From Primula veris (lineage: Eukaryota > Streptophyta > Magnoliopsida > Ericales > Primulaceae): 64,000 bases of DNA. How positions within the stretch are numbered: the first letter of the stretch is position 1; each line of letters begins with the position of its first letter. The stretch lies in assembly GCA_963682055.1 (NCBI GenBank), contig OY821741.1:24560711-24624710 (forward strand), read 5' to 3'. The position numbers were made by a program, and so were the translations under genes. Shown here in pieces: positions 31,701-45,002 of the stretch. Below the pieces are notes generated by a model. The model was not told where the DNA came from. It saw nothing but the letters and a program-made list of their open reading frames with translations, and ran no database searches.

Positions 31701-34700
31701 GTTCAAGATTGATGTCGAAAATCTCATTAAGTAGGATTAATGGCCATCACAGCCCAAATACTTAGTAAGATTCCTACATTGTTCAAAGGGATGAGAAATG
31801 AAGTGAGCAAGTTCAAATGCCGAAAGTCTCATTAAATATGATTAAACGCCATCACAGCCCAAACCCTTAATAAGATTATGACATTGAGCAATTGAATGAA
31901 CGAGAAAGCAACTGAGCATGTTCAAGATCGAGGTCAAAAATCTCATTAAGTTGGATTAAAGGCCATCACAGCCCAAATACTTAATAAGATTCCTACATTG
32001 TTCAAAGGGATGAGAAATGAAGTGAGCAAGTTCAAATGCCGAAAGTCCCATTAAATATGATTAAAGGCCATCACAGCCCAAACCCTTAATAAGACTCTGA
32101 CATTGAGCAGTTGAATGAACGAGAAAGCAAGTGAGCATGTTCAAGCTCGATGTCGAAAAATCTCATTAAGTAGGATTAAAGGCCATCACAGCCCAAATCC
32201 TTAATAAGATTCCTACATTGTTCAAAGGGATGAGAAATGAAGTGAGTAAGTTCAAATGCCGAAAGTCTCATTAAATATGATTAAAGGCCATCACAGCCCA
32301 AACCCTTAATAAGACTCTGACATTGAGCAGTTGAATGAACGAGAAAGCAACTGAGCATGTTCAAGATCGATGTCAAAAATCTCATTAAGTAGGATTAAAG
32401 GCCATCACAGCCCAAATACTTAATAAGATTCGTACATTGTTCAAAGGGATGAGAAATGAAGTGAGCAAGTTCAAATGCCGAAAGTCTCATTAAATAGGAT
32501 TAAAGGCCATCACAATCCAAACCCTTAATAAGACTCTGACATTGAGCAGTTGAATGAACGAGAAAGCAAGTGAGCAAGTTCAAATTCGATGTCGAAAATC
32601 TCATTAAGTAGGATTAGAGGCCATCAAAGCCCAAATCCTTAATAAGATTCCTAGATTGTTCAAAGGGATGAGAAATGAAGTGAGCAAGTTCAAATGCCGA
32701 AAGTCTCATTAAATATGATTAAAGGCCATCACAGCCCAAACCCTTAATAAGACTCTGACATTGAGCTGTTGAATGAAAGAGAAAGCAAATGAGCATGTTC
32801 AAGATCGATGTCGAAAATCTCATTAAGTAGTATTAAAGGCCATCACAGCCCAAATCCTTAATAAGATTCCTACATTGTTCAAAGGTATGAGAAATGAAGT
32901 GAGCAAGTTCAAATGCCGAAAGTCTCATTAAATATGATTAAAGGCCATCACAGCCCAAACCTTTAATAAGACTCTGACATTGAGCAGTTGAATGAATGAG
33001 AAAGCAAGTGAGCATGTTCAAGCTCGATGTCGAAAATCTCATTAAGTAGGATTAAAGGCCATCACAGCCCAATTCCTTAATAAGATTCCAACATTGTTCA
33101 AAGGGATGAGAAATGAAGTGAGCAAGTTCAAATCCCGAAAGTCTCATTAAATATGATTAAAGGCCATCACAGCCCAAACACTTAATAAGACTCAGACATT
33201 GAGCAGTTGAATGAAACAGAAAGCAACTGAGCATGTTCAAGATCAAGGTCGAAAATCTCATTAAGTAGGATTGCCATCACAGCAATTTCTTAATAAGATT
33301 CCTACATTGCTCAAAAGGATGAGAAATGAAGTGAGCAAGTTCAAATGCCGAAAGTCTCATTAAATAAGATTAAAGGCCATCACAGCCCAAACCCTTAATA
33401 AGACTCTGACATTGAGCAGTTGAAGGAACGAGAAAGCAACTGAGCATGTTCAAGATTGATGTCGAAAATCTCATTAAGTAGGATTAATGGCCATCACAGC
33501 CCAAATACTTAGTAAGATTCCTACATTGTTCAAAGGGATGAGAAATGAAGTGAGCAAGTTCAAATGCCGAAAGTCTCATTAAATATGATTAAACGCCATC
33601 ACAGCCCAAACCCTTAATAAGATTATGACATTGAGCAATTGAATGAACGAGAAAGCAAGTGAGCATGTTCAAGATCGAGGTCAAAAATCTCATTAAGTTG
33701 GATTAAAGGCCATCACAGCCCAAATACTTAATAAGATTCCTACATTGTTCAAAGGGATGAGAAATGAAGTGAGCAAGTTCAAATGCCGAAAGTCCCATTA
33801 AATATGATTAAAGGACATCACAGCCCAAACCCTTAATAAGACTCTGACATTGAGCAGTTGAATGAACGAGAAAGCAAGTGAGCATGTTCAAGCTCGATGT
33901 CGAAAAATCTCATTAAGTAGGATTAAAGGCCATCACAGCCCAATTCCTTAATAAGATTCCTACATTGTTCAAAGGGATGAGAAATGAAGTGAGCAAGTTC
34001 AAATGCCGAAAGTCTCATTAAATATGATTAAAGGCCATCACAGCCCAAACCCTTAATAAGACTCTGACATTGAGCAGTTGAATGAACGAGAAAGCAAGTG
34101 AGCATGTTCAAACTCGATGTCGAAAATCTCATTAAGTAGGATTAAAGGCCATCACAGCCCCAATCCTTAATAAGATTCCTAGATTGTTCAAAGGGATGAG
34201 AAATGAAGTGAGCAAGTTCAAATGCCGAAAGTCTCATTAAATATGATTAAAGGCCATCACAGCCCAAACCCTTAATAAGACTCTGACATTGAGCTGTTGA
34301 ATGAAAGAGAAAGCAAATGAGCATGTTCAAGATCGATGTCGAAAATCTCATTAAGTAGTATTAAAGGCCATCACAGCCCAAATCCTTAATAAGATTCCTA
34401 CATTGTTCAAAGGTATGAGAAATGAAGTGAGCAAGTTCAAATGCCGAAAGTCTCATTAAATATGATTAAAGGCCATCACAGCCCAAAGCCTTAATAAGAC
34501 TCTGACATTGAGCAGTTGAATGAACGAGAAAGCAAGTGAGCATGTTCAAACTCGATGTCGAAAAATCTCATTAAGTAGGATTAAAGGCCATCACAGCCCA
34601 AATCCTTAATAAGATTCCTAGATTGTTCAAAGGGATGAGAAATGAAGTGAGCAAGTTCAAATGCCGAAAGTCTCATTAAATATGATTAAAGGCCATCACA

Positions 34701-37700
34701 GCCCAAACCCTTAATAAGACTCTGACATTGAGCTGTTGAATGAAAGAGAAAGCAAATGAGCATGTTCAAGATCGATGTCGAAAATCTCATTAAGTAGTAT
34801 TAAAGGCCATCACAGCCCAAATCCTTAATAAGATTCCTACATTGTTCAAAGGTATGAGAAATGAAGTGAGCAAGTTCAAATGCCGAAAGTCTCATTAAAT
34901 ATGATTAAAGGCCATCACAGCCCAAACCCTTAATAAGACTCTGACATTGAGCAGTTGAATGAACGAGAAAGCAACTGAGCATGTTCAAGATCGATGTCAA
35001 AAATCTCATTAAGTAGGATTAAAGGCCATCACAGCCCAAATACTTAATAAGATTCGTACATTGTTCAAAGGGATGAGAAATGAAGTGAGCAAGTTCAAAT
35101 GCCGAAAGTCTCATTAAATAGGATTAAAGGCCATCACAATCCAAACCCTTAATAAGACTCTGACATTGAGCAGTTGAATGAACGAGAAAGCAAGTGAGCA
35201 AGTTCAAATTCGATGTCGAAAATCTCATTAAGTAGGATTAGAGGCCATCAAAGCCCAAATCCTTAATAAGATTCCTAGATTGTTCAAAGGGATGAGAAAT
35301 GAAGTGAGCAAGTTCAAATGCCGAAAGTCTCATTAAATATGATTAAAGGCCATCACAGCCCAAACCCTTAATAAGACTATGACATTGAGCTGTTGAATGA
35401 AAGAGAAAGCAAATGAGCATGTTCAAGATCGATGTCGAAAATCTCATTAAGTAGTATTAAAGGCCATCACAGCCCAAATCCTTAATAAGATTCCTACATT
35501 GTTCAAAGGTATGAGAAATGAAGTGAGCAAGTTCAAATGCCGAAAGTCTCATTAAATATGATTAAAGGCCATCACAGCCCAAACCCTTAATAAGACTCTG
35601 ACATTGAGCAGTTGAATGAACGAGAAAGCAAGTGAGCATGTTCAAACTCGATGTCGAAAATCTCATTAAGTAGGATTAAAGGCCATCACAGCCCCAATCC
35701 TTAATAAGATTCCTAGATTGTTCAAAGGGATGAGAAATGAAGTGAGCAAGTTCAAATGCCGAAAGTCTCATTAAATATGATTAAAGGCCATCACAGCCCA
35801 AACCCTTAATAAGACTCTGACATTGAGCTGTTGAATGAAAGAGAAAGCAAATGAGCATGTTCAAGATCGATGTCGAAAATCTCATTAAGTAGTATTAAAG
35901 GCCATCACAGCCCAAATCCTTAATAAGATTCCTACATTGTTCAAAGGTATGAGAAATGAAGTGAGCAAGTTCAAATGCCGAAAGTCTCATTAAATATGAT
36001 TAAAGGCCATCACAGCCCAAACCCTTAATAAGACTCTGACATTGAGCAGTTGAATGAACGAGAAAGCAAGTGAGCATGTTCAAACTCGATGTCGAAAAAT
36101 CTCATTAAGTAGGATTAAAGGCCATCACAGCCCAAATCCTTAATAAGATTCCTAGATTCTTCAAAGGGATGAGAAATGAAGTGAGCAAGTTCAAATGCCG
36201 AAAGTCTCATTAAATATGATTAAAGGCCATCACAGCCCAAACCCTTAATAAGACTCTGACATTGAGCTGTTGAATGAAAGAGAAAGCAAATGAGCATGTT
36301 CAAGATCGATGTCGAAAATCTCATTAAGTAGTATTAAAGGCCATCACATCCCAAATCCTTAATAAGATTCCTACATTGTTCAAAGGTATGAGAAATGAAG
36401 TGAGCAAGTTCAAATGCCGAAAGTCTCATTAAATATGATTAAAGGCCATCACAGCCCAAACCTTTAATAAGACTCTGACATTGAGCAGTTGAATGAATGA
36501 GAAAGCAAGTGAGCATGTTCAAGCTCGATGTCGAAAATCTCATTAAGTAGGATTAAAGGCCATCAGAGCCCAAATCCTTAATAAGATTCCAACATTGTTC
36601 AAAGGGATGAGAAATGAAGTGAGCAAGTTCAAATCCCGAAAGTCTCATTAAATATGATTAAAGGCCATCACAGCCCAAACACTTAATAAGACTCAGACAT
36701 TGAGCAGTTGAATGAAACAGAAAGCAACTGAGCATGTTCAAGATCAAGGTTGAAAATCTCATTAAGTAGGATTGCCATCACAGCAATTTCTTAATAAGAT
36801 TCCTACATTGCTCAAAAGGATGAGAAATGAAGTGAGCAAGTTCAAATGCCGAAAGTCTCATTAAATAAGATTAAAGGCCATCACAGCCCAAACCCTTAAT
36901 AAGACTCTGACATTGAGCAGTTGAAGGAACGAGAAAGCAACTGAGCATGTTCAAGATTGATGTCGAAAATCTCATTAAGTAGGATTAATGGCCATCACAG
37001 CCCAAATACTTAGTAAGATTCCTACATTGTTCAAAGGGATGAGAAATGAAGTGAGCAAGTTCAAATGCCGAAAGTCTCATTAAATATGATTAAACGCCAT
37101 CACAGCCCAAACCCTTAATAAGACTCTGACATTGAGCAGTTGAATGAACGAGAAAGAAACTGAGCATGTTCAAGATCGAGGTCAAAAATCTCATTAAGTT
37201 GGATTAAAGGCCATCACAGCCCAAATACTTAATAAGATTCCTACATTGTTCAAAGGGATGAGAAATGAAGTGAGCAAGTTCAAATGCCGAAAGTCCCATT
37301 AAATATGATTAAAGGCCATCACAGCCCAAACCCTTAATAAGACTCTGACATTGAGCAGTTGAATGAACGAGAAAGCAAGTGAGCATGTTCAAGCTCGATG
37401 TCGAAAAATCTCATTAAGTAGGATTAAAGGCCATCACAGCCCAAATCCTTAATAAGATTCCTACATTGTTCAAAGGGATGAGAAATGAAGTGAGCAAGTT
37501 CAAATGCCGAAAGTCTCATTAAATATGATTAAAGGTCATCACAGCCCAAACCCTTAATAAGACTCTGACATTGAGCAGTTGAATGAACGAGAAAGCAACT
37601 GAGCATGTTCAAGATCGATGTCAAAAATCTCATTAAGTAGGATTAAAAAGGCCATCACAGCCCAAATACTTAATAAGATTCGTACATTGTTCAAAGGGAT

Positions 37701-40700
37701 GAGAAATGAAGTGAGCAAGTTCAAATGCCGAAAGTCTCATTAAATAGGATTAAAGGCCATCACAATCCAAACCCTTAATAAGACTCTGACATTGAGCAGT
37801 TGAATGAACGAGAAAGCAAGTGAGCAAGTTCAAATTCGATGTCGAAAATCTCATTAAGTAGGATTAGAGGCCATCAAAGCCCAAATCCTTAATAAGATTC
37901 CTAGATTGTTCAAAGGGATGAGAAATGAAGTGAGCAAGTTCAAATGCCGAAAGTCTCATTAAATATGATTAAAGGCCATCACAGCCCAAACCCTTAATAA
38001 GACTCTGACATTGAGCTGTTGAATGAAAGAGAAAGCAAATGAGCATGTTCAAGATCGATGTCGAAAATCTCATTAAGTAGTATTAAAGGCCATCACAGCC
38101 CAAATCCTTAATAAGATTCCTACATTGTTCAAAGGTATGAGAAATGAAGTGAGCAAGTTCAAATGCCGAAAGTCTCATTAAATATGATTAAAGGCCATCA
38201 CAGCCCAAACCCTTAATAAGACTCTGACATTGAGCAGTTGAATGAACGAGAAAGCAAGTGAGCATGTTCAAACTCGATGTCGAAAATCTCATTAAGTAGG
38301 ATTAAAGGCCATCACAGCCCCAATCCTTAATAAAATTCCTACATTTTTCAAAGGGATGAGAAATGAAGTGAGCAAGTTCAAATGCCGAAAGTCTGATTAA
38401 ATAAGATTAAAGGCCATCACAGCCCAAACCCTTAATAAGACTCTGACATTGAGCAGTTGAAGGAACGAGAAAGCAACTGAGCATGTTCAAGATTGATGTC
38501 GAAAATCTCATTAAGTAGGATTAATGGCCATCACAGCCCAAATACTTAGTAAGATTCCTACATTGTTCAAAGGGATGAGAAATGAAGTGAGCAAGTTCAA
38601 ATGCCGAAAGTCTCATTAAATATGATTAAACGCCATCACAGCCCAAACCCTTAATAAGATTATGACATTGAGCAATTGAATGAACGAGAAAGAAACTGAG
38701 CATGTTCAAGATCGAGGTCAAAAATCTCATTAAGTTGGATTAAAGGCCATCACAGCCCAAATACTTAATAAGATTCCTACATTGTTCAAAGGGATGAGAA
38801 ATGAAGTGAGCAAGTTCAAATGCCGAAAGTCCCATTAAATATGATTAAAGGCCATCACAGCCCAAACCCTTAATAAGACTCTGACATTGAGCAGTTGAAT
38901 GAACGAGAAAGCAAGTGAGCATGTTCAAGCTCGATGTCGAAAAATCTCATTAAGTAGGATTAAAGGCCATCACAGCCCAAATCCTTAATAAGATTCCTAC
39001 ATTGTTCAAAGGGATGAGAAATGAAGTGAGCAAGTTCAAATGCCGAAAGTCTCATTAAATATGATTAAAGGCCATCACAGCCCAAACCCTTAATAAGACT
39101 CTGACATTGAGCAGTTGAATGAACGAGAAAGCAACTGAGCATGTTCAAGATCGATGTCAAAAATCTCATTAAGTAGGATTAAAGGCCATCACAGCCCAAA
39201 TACTTAATAAGATTCGTACATTGTTCAAAGGGATGAGAAATGAAGTGAGCAAGTTCAAATGCCGAAAGTCTCATTAAATAGGATTAAAGGCCATCACAAT
39301 CCAAACCCTTAATAATACTCTGACATTGAGCAGTTGAATGAACGAGAAAGCAAGTGAGCAAGTTCAAATTCGATGTCGAAAATCTCATTAAGTAGGATTA
39401 GAGGCCATCAAAGCCCAAATCCTTAATAAGATTCCTAGATTGTTCAAAGGGATGAGAAATGAAGTGAGCAAGTTCAAATGCCGAAAGTCTCATTAAATAT
39501 GATTAAAGGCCATCATAGCCCAAACCCTTAATAAGACTCTGACATTGAGCTGTTGAATGAAAGAGAAAGCAAATGAGCATGTTCAAGATCGATGTCGAAA
39601 ATCTCATTAAGTAGTATTAAAGGCCATCACAGCCCAAATCCTTAATAAGATTCCTACATTGTTCAAAGGTATAAGAAATGAAGTGAGCAAGTTCAAATGC
39701 CGAAAGTCTCATTAAATATGATTAAAGGCCATCACAGCCCAAACCCTTAATAAGACTCTGACATTGAGCAGTTGAATGAATGAGAAAGCAAGTGAGCATG
39801 TTCAAGCTCGATGTCGAAAATCTCATTAAGTAGGATTAAAGGCCATCACAGCCCAAATCCTTAATAAGATTCCTACATTGTTCAAAGGGATGAGAAATGA
39901 AGTGAGCAAGTTCAAATCCCGAAAGTCTCATTAAATATGATTAAAGGCCATCACAGCCCAAACCCTTAATAAGACTCAGACATTGAGCAGTTGAATGAAA
40001 CAGAAAGCAACCGAGCATGTTCAAGATCGAGGTCGAAAATCTCATTAAGTAGGATTGCCATCACAGCAATTTCTTAATAAGATTCCTACATTGCTCAAAA
40101 GGATGAGAAATGAAGTGAGCAAGTTCAAATGCCGAAAGTCTCATTAAATATGATTAAAGGCCATCACAGCCCAAACCCTTAATAAGACTCTGACATTGAG
40201 CAGTTGAATGAACGAGAAAGCAAGTGAGCATGTTCAAACTCGATGTCGAAAATCTCATTAAGTAGGATTAAAGGCCATCACAGCCCCAATCCTTAATAAA
40301 ATTCCTACATTGTTCAAAGGGATGAGAAATGAAGTGAGCAAGTTCAAATGCCGAAAGTCTGATTTAATAAGATTAAAGGCCATCACAGCCCAAACCCTTA
40401 ATAAGACTCTGACATTGAGCAGTTGAAGGAACGAGAAAGCAACTGAGCATGTTCAAGATTGATGTCGAAAATCTCATTAAGTAGGATTAATGGCCATCAC
40501 AGCCCAAATCCTTAGTAAGATTCCTACATTGTTCAAAGGGATGAGAAATGAAGTGAGCAAGTTCAAATGCCGAAAGTCTCATTAAATATGATTAAACGCC
40601 ATCACAGCCCAAACCCTTAATAAGATTATGACATTGAGTAATTGAATGAACGAGAAAGAAACTGAGCATGTTCAAGATCGAGGTCAAAAATCTCATTAAG

Positions 40701-41830
40701 TTGGATTAAAGGCCATCACAGCCCAAATACTTAATAAGATTCCTACATTGTTCAAAGGGATGAGAAATGAAGTGAGCAAGTTCAAATGCCGAAAGTCCCA
40801 TTAAATATGATTAAAGGCCATCACAGCCCAAACCCTTAATAAGACTCTGACATTGAGCAGTTGAATGAACGAGAAAGCAAGTGAGCATGTTCAAGCTCGA
40901 TGTCGAAAAATCTCATTAAGTAGGATTAAAGGCCATCACAGCCCAAATCCTTAATAAGATTCCTACATTGTTCAAAGGGATGAGAAATGAAGTGAGCAAG
41001 TTCAAATGCCGAAAGCCTCATTAAATATGATTAAAGGCCATCACAGCCCAAACCCTTAATAAGACTCTGACATTGAGCAGTTGATTGAACGAGAAAGCAA
41101 CTGAGCATGTTCAAGATCGATGTCAAAAATCTCATTAAGTAGGATTAAAGGCCATCACAGCCCAAATACTTAATAAGATTCGTACATTGTTCAAAGGGAT
41201 GAGAAATGAAGTGAGCAAGTTCAAATGCCGAAAGTCTCATTAAATAGGATTAAAGGCCATCACAATCCAAACCCTTAATAAGACTCTGACATTGAGCAGT
41301 TGAATGAACGAGAAAGCAAGTGAGCAAGTTCAAATTCGATGTCGAAAATCTCATTAAGTAGGATTAGAGGCCATCAAAGCCCAAATCCTTAATAAGATTC
41401 CTAGATTGTTCAAAGGGATGAGAAATGAAGTGAGCAAGTTCAAATGCCGAAAGTCTCATTAAATATGATTAAAGGCCATCACAGCCCATACCCTTAATAA
41501 GACTCTGACATTGAGCTGTTGAATGAAAGAGAAAGCAAATGAGCATGTTCAAGATCGATGTCGAAAATCTCATTAAGTAGTATTAAAGGCCATCACAGCC
41601 CAAATCCTTAATAAGATTCCTACATTGTTCAAAGGTATGAGAAATGAAGTGAGCAAGTTCAAATGCCGAAAGTCTCATTAAATATGATTAAAGGCCATCA
41701 CAGCCCAAACCCTTAATAAGACTCTGACATTGAGCAGTTGAATGAATGAGAAAGCAAGTGAGCATGTTCAAGCTCGATGTCGAAAATCTCATTAAGTAGG
41801 ATTAAAGGCCATCACAGCCCCAATCCTTAA
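25717..41830. repeat. Satellite array of 219-bp heterodimers (114-bp A + 105-bp B), about 74 copies
   Basis: Both monomers start TCTCATTAA(A/G)TA(T/G)GATTAAA and share GGCCATCACAGCCCAAA and CCTTAATAAGA. A continues with CATTGAGCAGTTGAATGAAC; B with CATTGTTCAAAGGGATGAGA. They strictly alternate. A-to-A spacing is about 219 bp. Some B monomers carry a short deletion variant (AGGATTGCCATC) at 26,942, 28,251, 30,216, 31,306, 33,271, 36,772 and 40,055; the gaps are all close to whole multiples of 219. The array ends abruptly at about 41,830 inside a B monomer. No gene in it. Confidence 0.97.
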
Positions 41831-42077
41831 GTTATTACTAATTACAAATATAAGCCAATCATTATTGTTACATATGCATTTACTATATTGTTTATTTCAC
41901 ATATATTCACTTACACAATACATTAATGTCACTTTAAAAAAAATAATACAAATCAACAATAACTAAGGAAATTTCCGAGACGTTACAAAATTGCCACACA
42001 AAAAAACAAGTGGATCGAAACATATGTAGATTCACAACTTCTTTCTTTTTCGAATTCATATTTTCAGCCACCCATTT
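41831..42077. other. AT-rich junction between satellite and LTR element
   Basis: No ORF. It contains at 41,968-41,990 an inverted imperfect copy of the LTR start that follows at 42,078. Confidence 0.5.
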
Positions 42078-42264
42078 TGTAACATCTCGGAAATTTATGT
42101 GTCTTTCTTCTATAATTTTATTAATTTGGTTTCTTTTAGATTTATGGGTAAGTATTTGTATTATTTAGTTAAGGTGTTACATGTAGTTCACTACTACAAC
42201 TTAAATACATATATACATTACATACAGATAGATACAGACTGCGGCATCATATCGTACTTCATAC

Positions 42265-42575
42265 TATATATATAAGTCAACCCAAGAAAAAGTGAGGCTA
42301 CCAAATTTTGGCTATTTTTTTCAAAAATGCCCCCATTATTTTTTATTAATTACTAATTTACATTTATTCAATTTAAAATATAAAAAGCACAAAAAAATCA
42401 TAATCTTTTCAATCATATCATATCATCATACTATACATATAAGACAATCTAAGAAAAAGTGAGCCTGCCAAATTTTGATCATTTTTCCAAAAATGTCCCC
42501 ACTCTTTTTTTACTAATTACTCATTTACATTTATTCAATTCAAAATATAAAAAACACACAAAAATCATGGTATTT
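42265..42575 (+). repeat. Direct repeat, two copies of about 150 bp, inside the LTR
   Basis: Two blocks starting near 42,262 and 42,426 share phrases such as AGAAAAAGTGAG and ATTTACATTTATTCAATT in the same order. About 85% alike by eye. Confidence 0.7.
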
Positions 42576-42654
42576 TAAAAACAATTATAATCCTATACCA
42601 AACAAAATCGTTTTACGTGTATTTTGTATAACAAAAACATTATATTACTCATGA

Positions 42655-43223
42655 TGATAAATCCATAACTTTGTTCGGTAGCGTTAGGCTTTTCAACAAT
42701 AATATAATGATAAATTGGCAGTAAATATTGAACACTTCTTGATCTTTATTATTGCTCGGCAATTGCGCTTGCTCGGATTAAAATTTCCTTATTACACTTG
42801 TGCTCGAATTAATAATTTAGTCTTTTATCTTGGTCTTTCTCCTTCTTCTTCGATACTCGGTTCTTTATCTGCTCGGTTTGCTTTTTGATGTGATAAGCTC
42901 TGACAAGTTTCTCTCTTTTCTCTACTTCTCTCTATATTTTTTGGATAGATTTTCAGGTCCTTCTTTTAAGGGGGGTAGTTGGCTATTTATAGACAATTAT
43001 GCCTCATAGGATGTTGACAAATGTCGTCATCTTAGGAGCCACCTCATGGGCTTTTCCATTGTGGACCTTTACTACTGGGCTGGACCTTTATAGATAATGT
43101 TCTGTTAGGAAAGCCCTATTAGACCATGGTTTTTTGGGTTTTAGTCTTGGGTACCCTCTAATAATGGGTGGGTCGAGTCATACCCGAATAGACATATTCG
43201 GGTCCAATTTTTATGTTCTATCA
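42655..43223 (-). mobile_element. Solo LTR of the Tat family, minus strand, with target duplication
   Basis: On the minus strand it begins TGATAGAACATAAAAATTGG and ends GGATTTATCA, and it follows the 570-bp LTR of the complete element throughout, including the TATAAATAGCC box and the (T/C)CGAGCA repeats. It is 569 bp. CATGA flanks both sides (42,650-42,654 and 43,224-43,228). No internal sequence remains, so the two LTRs of an older insertion recombined. It is more diverged from 7,265-7,834 than the two LTRs there are from each other. Confidence 0.93.
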
Positions 43224-43699
43224 CATGATTTCTAATTTAATATATTCATTCAATTATATATATATATATATCATGCAACTCATGCACAATTATATATACA
43301 GTAACGTACGTATGTGCACGCGTAAAACTGGTAGACATAAACTAATGGTTTGATAAGGGGAAGAAACCAATCTAAACTTTAAGTGGCTTAATTGCTTTAA
43401 TTGTTGACTTGTGTGATTATTGCTGGACTTAGTAATATCATTATGTTATGTATCTTAGATAATTGACAACTTGTTTTAGCGAATGTGTTATTGAATAAAA
43501 TTGATTTCATCTTAAAAACTGGATTATAATTGTGTTTATGTACCTAGTGCATCTTAATGTGTTGGTGACCCTTTATTTTTATGTTGATATGAAACTTTGT
43601 TGCTTTGAATTGAATTGAAAAATGAATGTGTTAATTTTGATGGGCTGACATAAAGTGTTATGTGGCGATTTATTGATTAATATTTATTTTAAGTATTAA

Positions 43700-44110
43700 G
43701 ATGAATGTGGGTGTGCGTGCGCGTGGGTGTGTGTGTGAGTGTGTTAACTATAGATGGGGTTCCTACGATGAGTTGTAGATGAGGTTCCTACAAACCGCGT
43801 GTGTGTGTAAACTGTAAATGGGGTTCCTAAGGTAAATTGTAGATGAGCTTCCTACAGTTGTGTGTGTACCGTAGACATGTGTTGCCTATGATGAGATGTA
43901 GACATGTGTTGCCTATGATGAGATGTAGACATGTATTACCAACATCAGACTATAAGTATGAGTTACCTATAGTATGAACTTGTACAAGAGGAATATCAGT
44001 TATCTTGAGGTTAGCTCCATCTGAAGCCAACCCCAATTAGGCACGGTGCTCTGTCTAAATGGGTGAGGCTCTCATTGCACGGTGCTCTCATTGCTCCGTT
44101 CAAAGTGTGT
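43700..44110 (+). repeat. GT-rich and short tandem phrases inside the LTR
   Basis: (GT)n near 43,715-43,740, then GTAGATG(A/G)GGTTCCTAC-type phrases near 43,751, 43,777, 43,808 and 43,839, GTAGACATGTGTTGCCTATG twice (43,871-43,925), and CACGGTGCTCT twice (44,042-44,090). Degenerate tandem structure. Confidence 0.6.
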
Positions 44111-44990
44111 GTTGGCGAAGTGTGTGTATTTTCTTATTAAATATCCTTTATATGTTAGCCTTGTGAATTAGTGATGATAACTTTGACATGTAGTTAATGA
44201 CGGTATTTATTATTGTTGTGATGAAGTGATTTAGGTTATTATCATGAATTGTTTTTGCGTTGGCTTTTGATAGCATTTGTGTTTGGTTATAATACGTATT
44301 TATTACATTTCGTTTTATATATAGTTACAAGGTTGAGTGTATGCCCATTTATTTAAAGTGAAGATTATTTTTTTACCTCCTTTACATTTTCTATACATTT
44401 TGTTCCCTATTGATGTATAAGTGCACCTAGATGTGAAGACGCTTAGAGTTGCTTGCTCATGAGATTGGTTAATATGTATACACCCTTTACTTTGAGCATG
44501 TTAGATTTTGTATTTTAGACAACTCAATGTTACTTGTTTTATTTAAAATAATTATTGATATTGTATTTGTATTTTACCGATTTTTATGTAACAAAGACGT
44601 TTTTACCATTGTTGGGTTTTATGAAATCGTGTTGGCGAATCTCTTTTGGTTCAATGGTTTCTATGAGCAGGTTTTGTTTGATTGAAATAAATAAAAACGA
44701 AAATGTTATGCTGAAATTTCTATTTGTTGTTTATTGGTTTTCTAACTCATTTATTTCAGGTTGATTATCAATGGCTACCCTTAGTTCATACGATCATCAA
44801 ATTTATAATTTGTCTTCAAACGTTTTGATTAAGTTTCTATAAAGAACTCATGATATGGCTAGCATTCTTTATGTTTGTGGTTTAGTTGTTCCCTAAAATG
44901 TTACGTAATGTACGTTTATTCTCCTTTTCTTTTAAAACACTTTTATTTAAATTCATAACTCGGATTCTCCAGAATCCGGGGCATGACAGC

Positions 44991-45002
44991 TTGGTATCAG
45001 AG
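44991..45002 (+). other. Primer-binding site, tRNA-Met type
   Basis: TTGGTATCAGAG directly after GC following the LTR end. Complementary to the 3' end of plant initiator tRNA-Met. Confidence 0.75.

Larger units (their letters stand above)
42078..44988 (+). repeat. LTR of a Ty3/gypsy-type element (about 2.3 kb without the nested insertion)
   Basis: Begins TGTAACATCTCGGAAATT and ends CCGGGGCATGACA, followed after two bases by TGGTATCAGAG, the usual tRNA-Met primer site. Ends of this form are typical of plant chromovirus (Tekay/Del-like) LTRs. A solo LTR with its target duplication (574 bp) is inserted. No partner LTR was found in the window. Confidence 0.7.

Noticed and set aside
25717..41830. 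CRISPR-like regular repeats
   Set aside because: The whole 219-bp dimer is repeated with no unique spacers, in a plant context; it is satellite DNA.
44555..44764. 69-codon frame in the LTR at 42,078-44,988
   Set aside because: Hydrophobic AT-rich translation within an LTR; no homologue recognised.
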